Assembly (NCBI GenBank): GCA_963930655.1
Contig: OZ005619.1
Coordinates: 248,001 to 312,000 of the forward strand
DNA: 64,000 nucleotides
Source of the DNA: Myrica gale
Taxonomy: Eukaryota; Streptophyta; Magnoliopsida; Fagales; Myricaceae
Direction: 5' to 3'
Position numbers and translations under genes: made by a program. Each line of letters begins with the position of its first letter. The stretch's first letter is position 1. This document shows positions 25,534-37,736 of this stretch, one piece after another. The notes beneath the pieces are model-generated. The model ran no database searches. It had not been told where the DNA came from and saw nothing but the letters and a program-made list of their open reading frames with translations.

Positions 25534-27097
25534 TCTCTCGGTTCACAAAGCCGACCAGACCATTTAGGGCCCTTACTTTGTCTCACCGAGCCAAAAAAAA
25601 AAGTTTCGTACTTTGTCTCTCTTTTTCAATGACCAAAATACCCTTGGTTATTTTCCTATAAATTTTTTCTAGTTTCTATTTTCGATTAAAAATATTAAAG
25701 CAAATCTATGAAAATCAAGGTCACCCACAAGATGAATTCAAATCTTTATATATATAATTGAAGTATCTCTTTTTTTTCTACGTAATTATATATATAATTG
25801 AAGTATCTCATTTGAGAGTGTTTTAAAATCTTACCATTTATTTAAACATGAATCCCACGTTGAATTATTTAACATTCAAGAAAATATAATTGAAATATCT
25901 CATTTATTTGGACATATAAGAGTTTGAAAACTTAGATGTTAAGCTATCTAAAAACAAATTAATACCCTTTATCTGCTTTAACGAAGGATATGTAATTTAT
26001 AGTGCAATTTGAAGGGAGACAAGTAGATTATATACCATTTAATATTGTATATATCTATACATATAAAATTTTATAAATCTTACAATCAAATCTTTATGTC
26101 TATTTATCTCCAAATTGCACCGTACAATTAAGACATAAAATTACAAATCTCATCTTTGTAATAGAAAATTTTCTTAACTTTTTTAGGGTAATACAATTCA
26201 CCTTCTTTTTTTAAAAAAAAGAAAAAGAAAGAGGAAATACAATTGGTGGTGCTTTTTGAAAGAGAAGGCTTTTAAAGATGTATTAATTAGTGGGTGAAAG
26301 AAATAATTAATTAGTACGAAAATGTTGGTTGAGCTTTCGCGGTCAAGAAATGAGAGAAAAGGGGAAGCTTCCTATTGGTAACGTCTAGCAATGAGTTTAG
26401 TTACCCGTCCAAATCGCTAATTTGCTTTCTAACCCACTAAGACGTAAGGGGTGTGATATTTAGCCTAGAATTAGAAGGACGAAAAGTGATAAATTTCCTT
26501 TAATTAAACTATCAAGGAGCCAACCATCTAAGTAGTAAGTGGTGTGATATCTTGTTTAGCCTCTTTTATTTAAATTTGAGCATCCAGATAAAAAAAAAAA
26601 GAATATAATATATAGTTTAAACAAGTGCATCATCCAACTAGTGAAGTTATTTTCTCCAGGATAAGAAATAAAAGGAATTAGAGAATAAGAAAACAAAAAT
26701 AAAGCCACGCATTTTGGATGGCATGAATTTGTGCAGTCTGTGGATGCCCCGCCCTACACTTGAGTACGAGTATAAAAAAGTATTAGAAAAAAAAAAGAAT
26801 CGATTGATTTATCCCTCAGCCTATAAGAAAATGGGTTTAGTCATCGGGAACGAGCGCGTAATCAAGAGAATCAAGGACTAGCGCCAATGACCCTGGTAAA
26901 TCTCTATTGCACGTTTAAGTCGGTAGCTTACCAAATATATCAGCAACGTGTCGTTTGCTTAAAGCTTTAATTTGTTTGAGCTTTTGTCTTTTCCTTAATT
27001 TTAAGACTTTTGAATAAAGAATTAAAACATATAAATAAATATACTTTGAACCGCCTTCTGCTGCAGTGAAAAGGAAACTATTGTAGGAAATTGGAAA
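25534..27097. other. AT-rich intergenic, nothing recognised
   Basis: No gene or structured repeat was identified. The segment TATATATAATTGAAGTATCT occurs twice between 25745 and 25810 as a small local duplication. Confidence 0.4.
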
Positions 27098-27652
27098 TAG
27101 GGTCTGGACCGCATTTTCGATTCCTTTATATTAAATGATCCAACCGGACAATTTATAAGTGATCCGATCCGGTCCAATCTTTTAAACTGCGGTCCGGTTA
27201 CCAGATTCATTTTTTTTAAAAAAAAAATTATTTGCAAAAGTCGTCTGCACTGCGCGCAGTGCGGCTCTGCGCACCTGCACCTGCACTGCGCAGAGCAGCT
27301 CTGCACAGTGCAGAGCTTACTTTTTAATATATTAAAAAAAATTTACAAAAAGTTTATTAAATACGGTCTGGTCCGGTTTGGACCTCATATCAGAATTTTA
27401 TCAACCGGACCGGATCGCATAAATCTGATCCTCCAATCCGGTCCGGACTGGACCGCATTTAAAAAATTTGGACCGGACTGCAAATTCGGTCCAATTTTCC
27501 GGTCAGAATTTTATCAACCGGACCGGATCGCATAAATCCGGTCCTCCAATTCGGTCCGAACCGGACCGTATTTAAAAAATTTGGACCGGACTGTAAATTC
27601 GGTCCAATTTTCCAGTCCGATCCGATCCACGGTCTGATTTTATTCAGCCCTA
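27098..27652. mobile_element. hAT-type MITE dense in GGTCCGGACC palindromes
   Basis: The left end TAGGGTCTGGACCG and the right end TTCAGCCCTA (inverse TAGGGCTGAA) look like imperfect terminal inverted repeats. The body is packed with GGTCCGGAC/GACCGGACC words in both orientations around a GC-rich core (27240-27320) of GCAGTGCAGAGC-like inverted words. A related element lies at 39366-39858. I did not find a clean target-site duplication for this copy. Confidence 0.6.
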
Positions 27653-28278
27653 AAGGAAACCCGAAACCCGCCACAAAGTCATTGTGATACGCGTAAAAGA
27701 AAGACAATTTGGTGGAAGAGTGCATAACTATACCAAGCAGATGGTTACAGTTTGGTGACGTTTTGAATTTTGTTTTGTCAAACGCGGTGAAAACGAGGAG
27801 CGCACCACGTTACTCATTGAGATACTTCTAAAATTTTAAAATTGTTTATGAAGGCCACTCCAATGTTATTTAGTATTTTTCAATGAAATCAACACTCATA
27901 TTTAATACATACATAAGTTCAAATCTCATAAATATTGTGAGTCTAGGAATATATCGAGATTTGTCATGACATTAAACCTATAAAATAAGGTTAAATTAGG
28001 TCACATCAATTTGAGTCTGGCACAGAATATTTTCTGAATCTAATGAAAGGAGAGGAGTATCGGGGCTGTAGGATGATTAAGTTAATAACCAAATCACATC
28101 AACATTATTTCTGATTAATTAGATTGATTATCATTTCTTTTTCTTTGACTAAAGTTTAATCATAGGAACAACAAATCCCGATCGCACGACATCTTGGAAG
28201 CATACCTACGTGTGTAGGAAACTGTACAACTGGAGCCAACTCTACTGTAGAAAAGGACTTATACCCAGATGATAAACA
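27653..28278. other. Intergenic, nothing recognised
   Basis: No gene, RNA or clear repeat was seen between the two hAT-type elements. Confidence 0.4.
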
Positions 28279-28286
28279 ATCCAATG

Positions 28287-29442
28287 CAGAGGCGGAAGTA
28301 AGGGGGTGCGATGGGTATCGGCCGATACCAATCGCACCCAAAAAAAAAAATTTAATGTAATTTTTTTGTTTTTCTTTAAAAATTAATCAAGTTCGATACT
28401 CATTAAGTTCAGGCCAAATAGACTTAATGAGTATCGGATCTAAAATATTTTTTTTTCTATACATTGATTTTGTTCTTAGTGTTACATAATAATTAAGGCA
28501 AATATACAGTTATTATAATTTTTTGTTTTGCATCGATTACAAGTTCTTCAATCGAGGGGTAACTTCCTGTCATCTTATTAAATTTATGTTAATAAAAAAT
28601 TATTTACTCTTTGCTCCTATTTTTTCACAATCAAGACCACTTCATTTTTTTCTCCCTATGTTGATTTGTTTCTTCATTTTTATTAGAGACCTCAAAAAAT
28701 GTTGTGTTTGTTTAGGATCCTTGTATAGGCCAAAAAAAAGTTCTGACCACTTTTGAGATATGTTTATCTAATAAACTCTTTTACTAAATTTTGCTTATCC
28801 TGAAAATTTTGTTTTTATTATTCAGAGCATGGTTTGTCATAAATTGTTGCTCTTTGTGTGGAAGTTGCTTTGGAGAATGTGAATATCTTTCAATTTCAAA
28901 TCCATAGAACCTAGATAAAGTAAATTATAAATGCATCCCAGTAACCTTTTGTCAAAAGAAAAAAAAAAGAGAAAAAAAAGAGAGACTCGACTCTCTAGGT
29001 AGTAACCAAAAAATGTAAGAAAGACAACCCCTAGTGACATAAAGATCTCAACCATCATAATCATCTGTAAGTTGTTCTAAAGTTTTAAAATTAGTAGGGA
29101 ATTAACTTGGATTAAATCATAAAGAGTGATTTGCGTAATAATATGAGAGATAAATGAATGAATGATTGCATGTTAGTGTACATTGAGCAATAAGTTTTTA
29201 AAACTATTGAGAACGAAGTCATTTTGCAACTTTTTCGGAAGATGTAAACTCGTATGATCCAATTATCACCTCTCAGTCGCAGTACATATTACGGTACATG
29301 TATTCCAATATTTTTAATGTTTTTTGTCCTTAATTTTCGACATTGTACCTCTAAGACAATATTTTGCATTACGAATTTTTTTTTTTGTCATTTCGCCTTT
29401 AAAGTTCGACACCCATGGATTTTGATCCTGGTTCCGCCACTG
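28287..29442 (-). mobile_element. hAT transposon remnant with perfect 8-bp target duplication
   Basis: The ends CAGAGGCGG and CCGCCACTG are imperfect inverted repeats of the CAGTGGCGG type. They are flanked by the perfect 8-base repeat ATCCAATG (28279-28286 and 29443-29450). The 3' part (about 29115-29390) matches by eye the sequence at 60455-60730 in another element of the same family, which encodes the end of a hAT transposase. Here no long open frame remains, so the element is non-autonomous. Strand is nominal. Confidence 0.8.
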
Positions 29443-29450
29443 ATCCAATG

Positions 29451-31160
29451 GCAGCCACTAGCCATCTAAACCCTTTGCAGACTCTGAAACGACAGAGACT
29501 ATATAACAACAGTATTCAATCCGAGGAGTATAAGAACATTAAGTTAGAAAACATAATCATGTGCAATAGGTTTATCACAAAAACATTAGCATAGGAGCGT
29601 CTATGGAGGGAGATTATATGATAACACTATGAGGGAAAGAGCTTAATCTGTATTGTGATTTGCGGCAATATAAAAGATGTGTGTGGTGAATTAGGTGAAA
29701 AGATTTGCACAAACAACAAACAGAACAAAAGTAGTTGTCTTCCTTTTCTTTTGCTTTTTCTTTTATGTAAGTGGAAAAGAAAACAATCAACCGCAATGTA
29801 AAGATAGCAGGCCCCTTTATGGGAACAAAGCCCGAATTTCTTTGTCAGATAGTTCCTTCCTATATATCCTGATTTGATTTTCCTAGGGCCTGATTAGTTG
29901 CTCCTGGATTCTCCATTACAGACAGGATATGTTCTTCATTACTTTACCGGCCTAAAGGCTCAACTAAATTTCTTTTCTGCTCTCTGCTGGTTCATTGGAT
30001 TCTAGTTTGATAACGATGGTGGTCGATGGCTATGTTGCATTATATGCGCCATTAAGGAAAGATCATTAGATACCCACGAAGAAAGGAAGATGGAGTAAAA
30101 CAACAACCAAAAAGGATAGCAAAAGATTCCTGGTTTGTACTGATCAAGCTTCCTTATATACCTCGATTCTACTGATGCGACAACTAAAGAAGCTTTAGAT
30201 AGTATTTGATTTCCCTGTTGGAAGATGAAAGGTAGCAAATTAACTGAATACAGATATGGGGTTAGGATAGATATGTCCATTGTTGGAGTCGGACAATCAA
30301 TCTCGAACCTCATCATCGGTAATGAACTAACGTTTGGTGGACAAGAGGACTTATATGTTATATACAAATGGATCACATTGACTATTCCATTCAAAATTGT
30401 ACTTTAGAGTGTGATTTGTTAAAAGTCAATACTGTAGGGACTGTATTAATAATTAAGACTGAAATAATCCTAATATCGATGATGATAAAACCCTAAAAAT
30501 TAGGTTCTTCTTTTTCCTCCAAGTTCAACCAATGGCTAAATGGGATATTGTCTATTCACAATGATTACTAGAATGAAATCAAGGCACTAATAATTCAAGA
30601 AGACATTTGAGAGTGGCTGATCTTTTATCAAAACCTAATTAGTGGCGACAGAAGGAGGACTACAAAGCTTAGTGCATCAAGTTCTTTGGAGAATCTATCG
30701 AACCCATTCTGCTTGCTGTCAAACCACATCGAAACTGACTTGTCAAATTTTTCATCTACACAAAATGATGAGCTGTTATGGTTTTGCAATTTTTTTTCTA
30801 CATTGCTATATGAGAACATATTTAGTAGACAATTATCTCATGATATGTGTTAGACGTACGAGAGGACCAATATGGGCTCGAGATGTCAATAGAAATACAT
30901 GGTAGCCCAATATGGACTATTATGGCCTCGGATATAAACGAAGCCCACTTTCAGATTTCAAGCGAAACCAACCTATAGTGGTTAGCCCACATATCCACCT
31001 ACATAACTTTGAGCCCATAGTAAAAGACGAGTTTAAGGTGATCCATGTCCAAGGGATCATGAGAAGCGCATACATAGCTGAGTCTAGATCTCTTATAATT
31101 TCTATGAGACCAATATTTTGTTCTTCCTTAGGATCTCATGGAGTTTAATTTACAAATAAG
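29451..31160. other. Intergenic, no supported gene
   Basis: Open frames of up to about 130 codons (30002-30394, minus) have no recognisable domain. A short + strand stretch near 30610 reads VADLLSKP, which resembles the tail of a retroelement polyprotein, but it is too short to call. Confidence 0.35.

Positions 31161-31163
<3 letters not shown>

Positions 31164-31214
<51 letters not shown>
31164..31214. repeat. (AT)n microsatellite
   Basis: An uninterrupted run of alternating A and T of about 45-50 bases, continuing into ATAGATATAGATAT. Confidence 0.95.
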
Positions 31215-31221
<7 letters not shown>

Positions 31222-31627
31222 TAGATATAGGCATCCTAACTCTAATCTAAAGGAGTAGACAACAGGTAAACCAATCAGTTGAGGACCACAAAATAGGCAT
31301 CCAATCTCCTGGTTCCTTTTTTTTTAAGGACCACACTACTCTCTGACCACAACAAAAAAGAAAAATGCTTCCAAAATCAACACTCGTATTTAATGCATAA
31401 GTTGTACGTTATTGTTCCTTTTTATGCCTTCTTTCAGGCGAATAAAGTTAAGGAGTTACAGTTGAAGATTTGTACTCTCTTATCAAGCGTGACTGTAGTA
31501 GCACCCTACTTCTACTCGTGTAGATATCTAATAGAAGAAACTTAAATAGGTCTATGAAGCCGAAAGATCCACGTGCACTTCTTTTTCAATTTTAGGGTAC
31601 AAATACATTTTACACTCTCTAACTACA

Positions 31628-31870
31628 ATTATCTTTACAATTAACACTCTAAACTACCCAACCCAACACATTGAACCATAAACTATAAATAGGCTTACAT
31701 TTTACACCCATGTTAAGATCTCATCATTAAAATAAATTAAAAGCATGCCGCGTGTCACAATCCTAACCGTTTAATTGTGACATGGAATGTAAAGTGTAAG
31801 CTCATTTATAGCTTCGGATGCAATGTATATGGTTGGATAGTTTGAGGTGTAAATTGTAAAGATAATTCTT
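31628..31870. mobile_element. Foldback MITE
   Basis: The left arm contains AATTATCTTTACAATTAACA (from about 31628). The right arm, read in reverse complement from about 31868, contains AATTATCTTTACAATTTACA, followed in both arms by CTC-AAACTA(T)CCAACC-like sequence. The arms extend for about 40-50 bases, with further inner complementarity (GGCTTACATTTTACA against TGTAAAGTGTAAGCTC). There is no coding sequence. Family and target duplication were not determined. Confidence 0.7.
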
Positions 31871-32479
31871 CTCAATTCTATTCCTACTCTATTCCTGAGG
31901 AGGTTTGACTGGTCAAATTACTGTCCCATCTCTCTCTTCGAGGATGGATGGTATTGTTGTAGTCAAAGTCAAAGGATGCCCCTTTAGCAACTCCATCATG
32001 AGAAGGTGACAAAGCTTAAAGGGTTTAGCAATGACATTATATTTTAATTAGTTGTTGTTCATGTTCCGTCTGATAAGCACACGTAGGATCACAATCGATC
32101 CACATGTGCCCTCTACGGAGTTGTTTGTTTTGTGTGTACAAAATGGGTTGCCTGCTCTCACGGTCATGGAATACATGCAGCTTCTGCAAATAAATCTAGT
32201 ACGGGGAAAAACACTACAATTCACTATCTCAATTAATAATGTTATTAATATCATACGATATTTGAAGAAAACCTTAGAAAAATGTACAAACCATAACTTG
32301 GAATTGGGAACCACGTGATGCCATTAAGACAAGACCCCCCCGACCAAGTGATTAAATTAACTTTAACTTCGACTTCCAAAGAAGAGAGAGTAGATAGAGA
32401 AGCATTTGGAAGGGATCCGGTCAAATTATCAAAATTAAGATTGTGGTAAGTAGTTGTAGTTTTGTTTTTATAAGCTAGG
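31871..32479. other. 3' flank of the PLATZ gene
   Basis: Non-coding as far as I can see. The 88-codon frames on both strands at about 32050 mirror each other and look like chance. Confidence 0.4.
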
Positions 32480-33684
32480 CTAGCACAAAGGAGATCTATG
32501 AGGGATGCCCTTTCTTCTGCTGATCATCATGCTTGCAGCCATATTGTCCTCGTGATCAGAAACCCTACTAGCCGATCTTGCACACACATATAGCCCGCTT
32601 CTCTTCTTTCGGACAATCCGAGTACTGCACGCCACACTCATGTTCTCAGACCCCGATGACCCCGAAGACGAGCTCATGGGCTCGTCACAGTCGACGATCG
32701 TTGAATGGGGTGTCTCATTAGTCGTCTCCTCGTCTCCCATATTGTCTTGTGGGATCAAGAAGTCAGGACTTAGCTGTAAAGTGTTGCATGTCCTGAGGTA
32801 GGGAAAGAGGTCCTTGTAGTGTTTCAGCACAAAATCCACCTACATAATTCAACGATCTTTTTCGGTTCAAAACCATACAGGATCATCATGGGCATAATTC
32901 AATTCTATGGAACAAGTGAGTTGCATTCCAAAAGGGTTTTCATTCTTATAGAGAATTGAGAATATTCCGTATTAATACTGATTGCATGTGATCATTATAA
33001 CTTATATGCCTAATCTGTAAATGTCTAAGTGATCTTCGAAATCCCTTCCGGATAACGTCAAGCATTGAAAAGTCAGAAATTATACGATAACTAAACCAAC
33101 ACAGATAATTACGTACCTTGCAGCCGAGAGAGCAATGGATAAAAGGTTCTTGGAGGCTTCTGTCACAGGAAGTGCAATAGTTTCCGGACCCCTTGAATTG
33201 CCTGTTTTGAGGTCTCTTCTTGATGAACACCACTTTGGCGCTATTGATTGTGTAAGGCTAGTGGAGTTTCATCAGAGCTTAGCAAATTTGACGTGTAAAT
33301 TATACTTGAGAATATCACTTTAGAATTGTGTACTGACCTGAACATTTGAGCAGTCTATGAGCTTCTGGAGATCTTCGAGCCGGACAACATCATGGTATAC
33401 ATAACGACGAACCTGGAGAAGCCTATGGAAGCGATGTGATGGCAAGCAATGGGGGCAAATACTTGTACAACAATCCAAGCAGCAAATATTTTTCTCGTTC
33501 TTCTTTGCTGTTTCATGAAAGGAGCAACCAACGAAAAAGTTTTGCGAGTACAGGGCTTCCAACCAGGCGGGCTTCCGAATTCCCTAAACATCATCACAAC
33601 AAAATCCATCAGTACATATATATGACCTGAAAATCTCTAAGAACTTGGCTAGAGAAAAAGAGAAAGAGAAGGAACACACACCAT
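32480..33684 (-). CDS. PLATZ-family zinc-dependent DNA-binding transcription factor (249 aa, 4 exons)
   Basis: Coding exons: 33682-33684 (the ATG alone), 33338-33583, 33117-33257, 32480-32839, all in phase 0 with GT-AG borders. The protein begins MGIRKPAWLEALY, a standard PLATZ start. The first zinc region (about residues 20-55) has GCSFHETAKKNEKNICCLDC, then CTSICPHCLPSHRFHRLLQ. This is followed by RRYVYHDVVRLEDLQKLIDC and, in exon 3, a second Cys/His cluster YCTSCDRSLQEPFIHCSLGC. Exon 4 carries the conserved DFVLKHYKDLFPYL, an acidic/serine-rich linker with ETPHSTIVDCDEP, then RRKGIPHRSPLC at the end. PLATZ proteins bind A/T-rich DNA and often repress transcription. Length and motifs are normal, so the gene looks intact. 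The leader contains short upstream ORFs. Confidence 0.93.
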
Positions 33685-33686
33685 GA

Positions 33687-33692
33687 TCACAT
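33687..33692 (-). promoter_or_regulatory. Start-stop upstream ORF (ATGTGA) two bases before the PLATZ start codon
   Basis: On the minus strand the leader reads ATG TGA TC ATG, so a minimal start-stop element lies two bases upstream of the proposed initiator. A further upstream ORF of 16 codons runs 33776-33726 (minus). Both could reduce or regulate initiation if the leader is unspliced here. Confidence 0.5.
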
Positions 33693-33818
33693 AAACAGTA
33701 CTTCAACCCTTTGATCGGCCTGTTATCAAAGAAGTATTGTAAAACAGAAGAGAGGAAGCGAGAGGGAATAGGGCATGGAGATAAGAGTACTTATGGAGGT
33801 TCACAAGAGAAGGAAGGG

Positions 33819-33829
33819 TATATATTTAT
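33819..33829 (-). promoter_or_regulatory. TATA box of the PLATZ gene
   Basis: AAATATATACC on the minus strand lies about 140 bases before the start codon, a normal spacing for a plant core promoter with a leader of about 100 bases. Confidence 0.5.
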
Positions 33830-34307
33830 TCCTTGGAGAGCGACACAGCATTTTGTCGATAGGGTGCTTGTCATATGAGAGAGAGAGATAGCAATAAATA
33901 AAGGAAGTAAGATATGAGGGGAACGTGGGCTCTGTTCCCGTGTCTCCCATTGTCTCTTAACCTTTTTAAATTATTCTCATCTCCTTGGCTAAAGAGCTCT
34001 AGTGCTAAACTAACTAAGTTCTCCTTGAAGGAGCTACCCTAAAACTTTGTTTACCAGTTCTTTCTTTGATCCTCACATCTTCATTGGTGAAATTGGTTGG
34101 AGCTAGCCAGTTGTAGTTAGACTTTCAAACGAAGAAAGGAAAAATATTTGCTCAAGTTACATGTTTGTTAACCTACGAGCCAAGTACTTACCCTGAAGAA
34201 GAGAGAAAAAGAAAAGCTTATAATCATCCATTGGCCGGTTTATGCAAGATCACTACATCGCCGGCCATGCTTGATTGTCATTGACATTTTTGAGTTTAGG
34301 ACTGAAA
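33830..34307. other. Upstream region of the PLATZ gene
   Basis: No other gene was recognised. A GAGAGAGAGA run near 33880 could be a GAGA-type promoter element. Confidence 0.3.
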
Positions 34308-35330
34308 AAATCTGTTTAGACCCTAAGGACCACCTAGAGGGAGATGAATAGGTGTTGATACTTTTTTTTTTATGAATAGACAAATTTAGAACAAGTCCTA
34401 AAAGAGTCTCATCTAGATCTGAAAAGTATTTAACAATGAATAAATATGCAACGAAATATTAAAACAAATATCAAAGAAAAATATCAATAATAAATAATAA
34501 ATCAATCACACGCAAAGACACAATATTTGATGACGAAGTGAAAAACGTTATCAAATAAAAAAATCACTCAGGTTAGCAGCCACCAAAAATTCACTAGAAG
34601 ATAAACCTTACACCGGTGACTCAGACATTGACAACATCTAGTTACTTGACTCTGACAACCCCCAAATAATAATCTAGATAATCCAACCTAGACCTGCTCC
34701 CTTGCGGTTAACCCTCAGTCTTCTGAGGTTCTTCTTGTAAATCTCTTCAACACCGGTAACTCTGACTACCAATCTCCTTAAGCTCTCTGAAGGCTTCTCA
34801 CAAGAGGTTGGTTTCAATGGTAATTGAAGTGATTGATGTAGGAGAGAGAAAATATAAACACTTTAGGTGCAAAGGTCTCAAAGAATATTTCTCTTAAGCA
34901 TAAGACGCCAATGAATGAAGGAAAGAGCTTGGGTAAGCCTCATAGATGAATGTCTCACGGTTTAAATAAAATAAGATAAGAAAATTTGAAAATAGGGATT
35001 TTCGCTCAAGCCAAGCTAGAGCGAAGTTTGGGCAAAACACACTGTGAAGAAAAATACCAATTTCACTTGAGCCAAGATTAGGGGAAGCTTGGGCGAAGAT
35101 CCTATTCCGGAGATACACTTGAGAGACTTTAGGATCGGATCACACTTCACGAATTTGAAATTCTCTTTCAAAATTCGAACGCTCTTCATCCTTATCTTCA
35201 TGATTCAAAAACTTTCCAATTCTAACTAATATTCTTAGGAGACATCTTGAACACTTAAACAAACTATTATATAAATAATTCAAATTTTGAAACGGAATCT
35301 GTCAATAACATTAACAAAGACTAATCAGCT
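34308..35330. repeat. Dispersed repeat, copy A of three
   Basis: It starts CTGTTTAGACCCTAAGGACC, then ACCTAGAGGGAGATGAATAG, and shares long blocks with 62983-63840 (copy C) and, more distantly, 57515-58350 (copy B). Shared words include TTCACTAGAAGATAAACCTT, CCGGTAACTC, TTGACTCTGACAACCCC and GGTTGGTTTCAATGG. No protein-coding capacity is visible. This type of sequence is common in plant genomes, but I cannot assign it to a class. The right boundary is approximate. Confidence 0.7.
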
Positions 35331-37336
35331 TCACGAGTTCGTATTCTATCACTTCTTCTTCTTCTTCTTCTTCCTTTTTTTTAGGGTAAGCTGCCACTTG
35401 CTTGTTAGTAAGAGGACCAAGTTTGCTAATAAAACACAACTTGAAGAAATGAGTCTCTAGCACCAAAAAGTTTCTTCTTGGGAAAATAATTATTCTTTGC
35501 TAGATATTGTCTTTCTGCACAATGCAGCTTATTCCTATATACCAAACATTAATTATCTCTGTGACTTCTGACTGAAGTAGCAGAGAAAGAAAAGGGTTTA
35601 TGAGATCGAAGGGTGGTTAATTTGCAAGTATACCTTAGAAGAAATGCAGATCATCTCCAACAAATATATATAGGAATTTTCTGTAATTTATCATGTGTGA
35701 TTCGAATCATTTTAGCTCAGGAATAAGTACTCGAGATATGATTAAATGAGTGATTTTATAGCTGGAATTGACAATAGATCAGAAGGCTAAATCAATCACT
35801 CTTGGAGTTAGGGGTTATCTCACTGATAAATGAGTACTGTTCTGCCTCCATATTTGTAGTTATTTGATCATTTCTTCTTTCGTTTTTGGGTCTTTAGGGC
35901 AATATTAGGGGGGACCAAAGGAAGCAGCATCCATATAAATTTTTCAATTGATGCTCTTCTGCTAATTTTAACCGATACACGTCCAACTGATCATTGGCTT
36001 CTTTTATTTATTTCTCTTTCTCTAATTTGTTGTCCGTATGAAATTTTTTATTCCCCGTCTGCTAGCTGAACCCCCATTTGGCAGTGGAAAATGTGAGGAA
36101 GACAAGAAAGTTCAAATGAGAGGAAGGTTTTACACTTAAAACTTTTACCTTTTCATGGACCAATATGATTTCACCCTTCGATCATCTGTGTCCATGATCT
36201 GCAGTAGTCCCACTATAATGCATAATGATTTATGAATTTCCATTTTGGGTTCGATTTTTATGATCCCTAGCTAACGTCCCAGCTCATATGTAGCTAGGTT
36301 GGGTCTCCCTAGAAACCACTCCCCGCTTCATGCATTCCCTTTGTGGGGCTCGATCTTTATTTGGTCCAAAACCACCGGGATGCTGCGTAGTTTTGTGTTT
36401 TATTTGTCCTAGAAACCAAACCTAGAATAATCATAATATATGTTCAAACTTCTTGTTCTTTTCTTTTCCTCAATTTTCTCGGCAACCAAGCACAAAATAT
36501 CCCATAAGATGATGACATATATATATTCAACTTAACTAATTAAACTCCTATAATGTGCTGTTTAAGAACTGTCTAAATGTATCAAATCCCTTGTATCTGG
36601 TCAGAATCACCAATGCTCAGCTTTGCCTAAACACTAACAGGATGATCTGATAAGAAAGCCACCGCAAAGACATATACGAGGGAACCCGGTTTTTGGGGAC
36701 TCAAACATGGCAACATATACGACTAACCACTCCACTGAGGAGGAACTCCTGGCCATAATTAATAATAATACTGTGGTCTTGTCTCAAACATTTGACAGAC
36801 AAAAACAACTCACTAAGCAATATAAAGAAGCAAAATTAATGACCCAATTAAATTATGAGGGCTTTAGTGCTAATTTTGAGGAGGAACCTCGCTGTTTGAG
36901 CCAGCTCGATGCTCCAACTAAAATGAGTTAACGTTGGAGTTTGCAGTGTGTGTCGAAGATATTATCTTTGCATAATGATCAATTCCCCTTAATACCCTCT
37001 TACTCTTCCATTCTATCATGCGCCTCTATCTTCTGTTCATCTGTCATATAGCGTGCCTCAGAACAGCACACAAATCAAACTACGTTTTACAGGAAATCAG
37101 GGAATAGTGTTTATCCTTTAATCTTCTGTAGAAAGATCAATTCATCTGTCTATGTATACTGTTAGTTAGCAGTTAGCTAGTTTTAGTTGTGATTAAACAA
37201 GGGATTTGAAAGAAATAGGAAGATGATTAGTGGCAGCTGGTAGATAGAGAAGCTCTTATGCTTAAGAAATCATTGACGTAAGGTGTTGATCCAATGACTC
37301 TTTCCATCCAATCCCTACAAAGTTCATGAATATGTT
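35331..37336. other. Intergenic, nothing firmly recognised
   Basis: There is a TTC microsatellite at about 35353-35373. A 74-codon + frame at 36707-36931 (starting MATYTTNHSTEEELLAIINN) has a plausible start context and acidic/Gln-rich composition, but no family I recognise and no splice partners. It may be a mobile-element fragment. Confidence 0.35.
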
Positions 37337-37344
37337 CTTCATTC

Positions 37345-37728
37345 TAGGGCTGTACAAAATGACTCAGAAACCAACTTCGACCAGATATAGTTTATTAGTT
37401 TGGTTGGTCGGAGTCGAAGTTGGATTTGGAGTCCATAGAGCTGACTCTGACTCTAACTTACATTTTAAAAATTATATTTGTCCCCTTTAAATGACAAATT
37501 GTTTGGTCTTTTTAGGCCCAAATACAAAAAAAAAAACCTAAAAAGTGCTTGAATTTATGAAGAAAAAAATTATTATTTGAGCCAATGGCCAAACAAAAAT
37601 TTTGGGCTACATAGGCCCAGACAGCCCGATTCTGATTAATCGACTGACTTACACTCAGTCAGAATCAAAGTCAAAGTCAGAGTTGTATATTGTCTTTTTG
37701 ACTTCGACTAAGTCGATGAACACCCCTA
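37345..37728. mobile_element. hAT-type MITE with perfect 8-bp target duplication
   Basis: The ends TAGGGCTGTAC and GAACACCCCTA form terminal inverted repeats. They are flanked by CTTCATTC on both sides (37337-37344 and 37729-37736). The interior is rich in GACTC/GAGTC and GAAGTC-like words in both orientations, so the element can fold on itself. There is no coding sequence. Confidence 0.8.
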
Positions 37729-37736
37729 CTTCATTC

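Noticed and set aside
30600-30700. Retroelement polyprotein tail (VADLLSKP)
   Set aside because: Only about eight residues resemble such a tail; too short to support.
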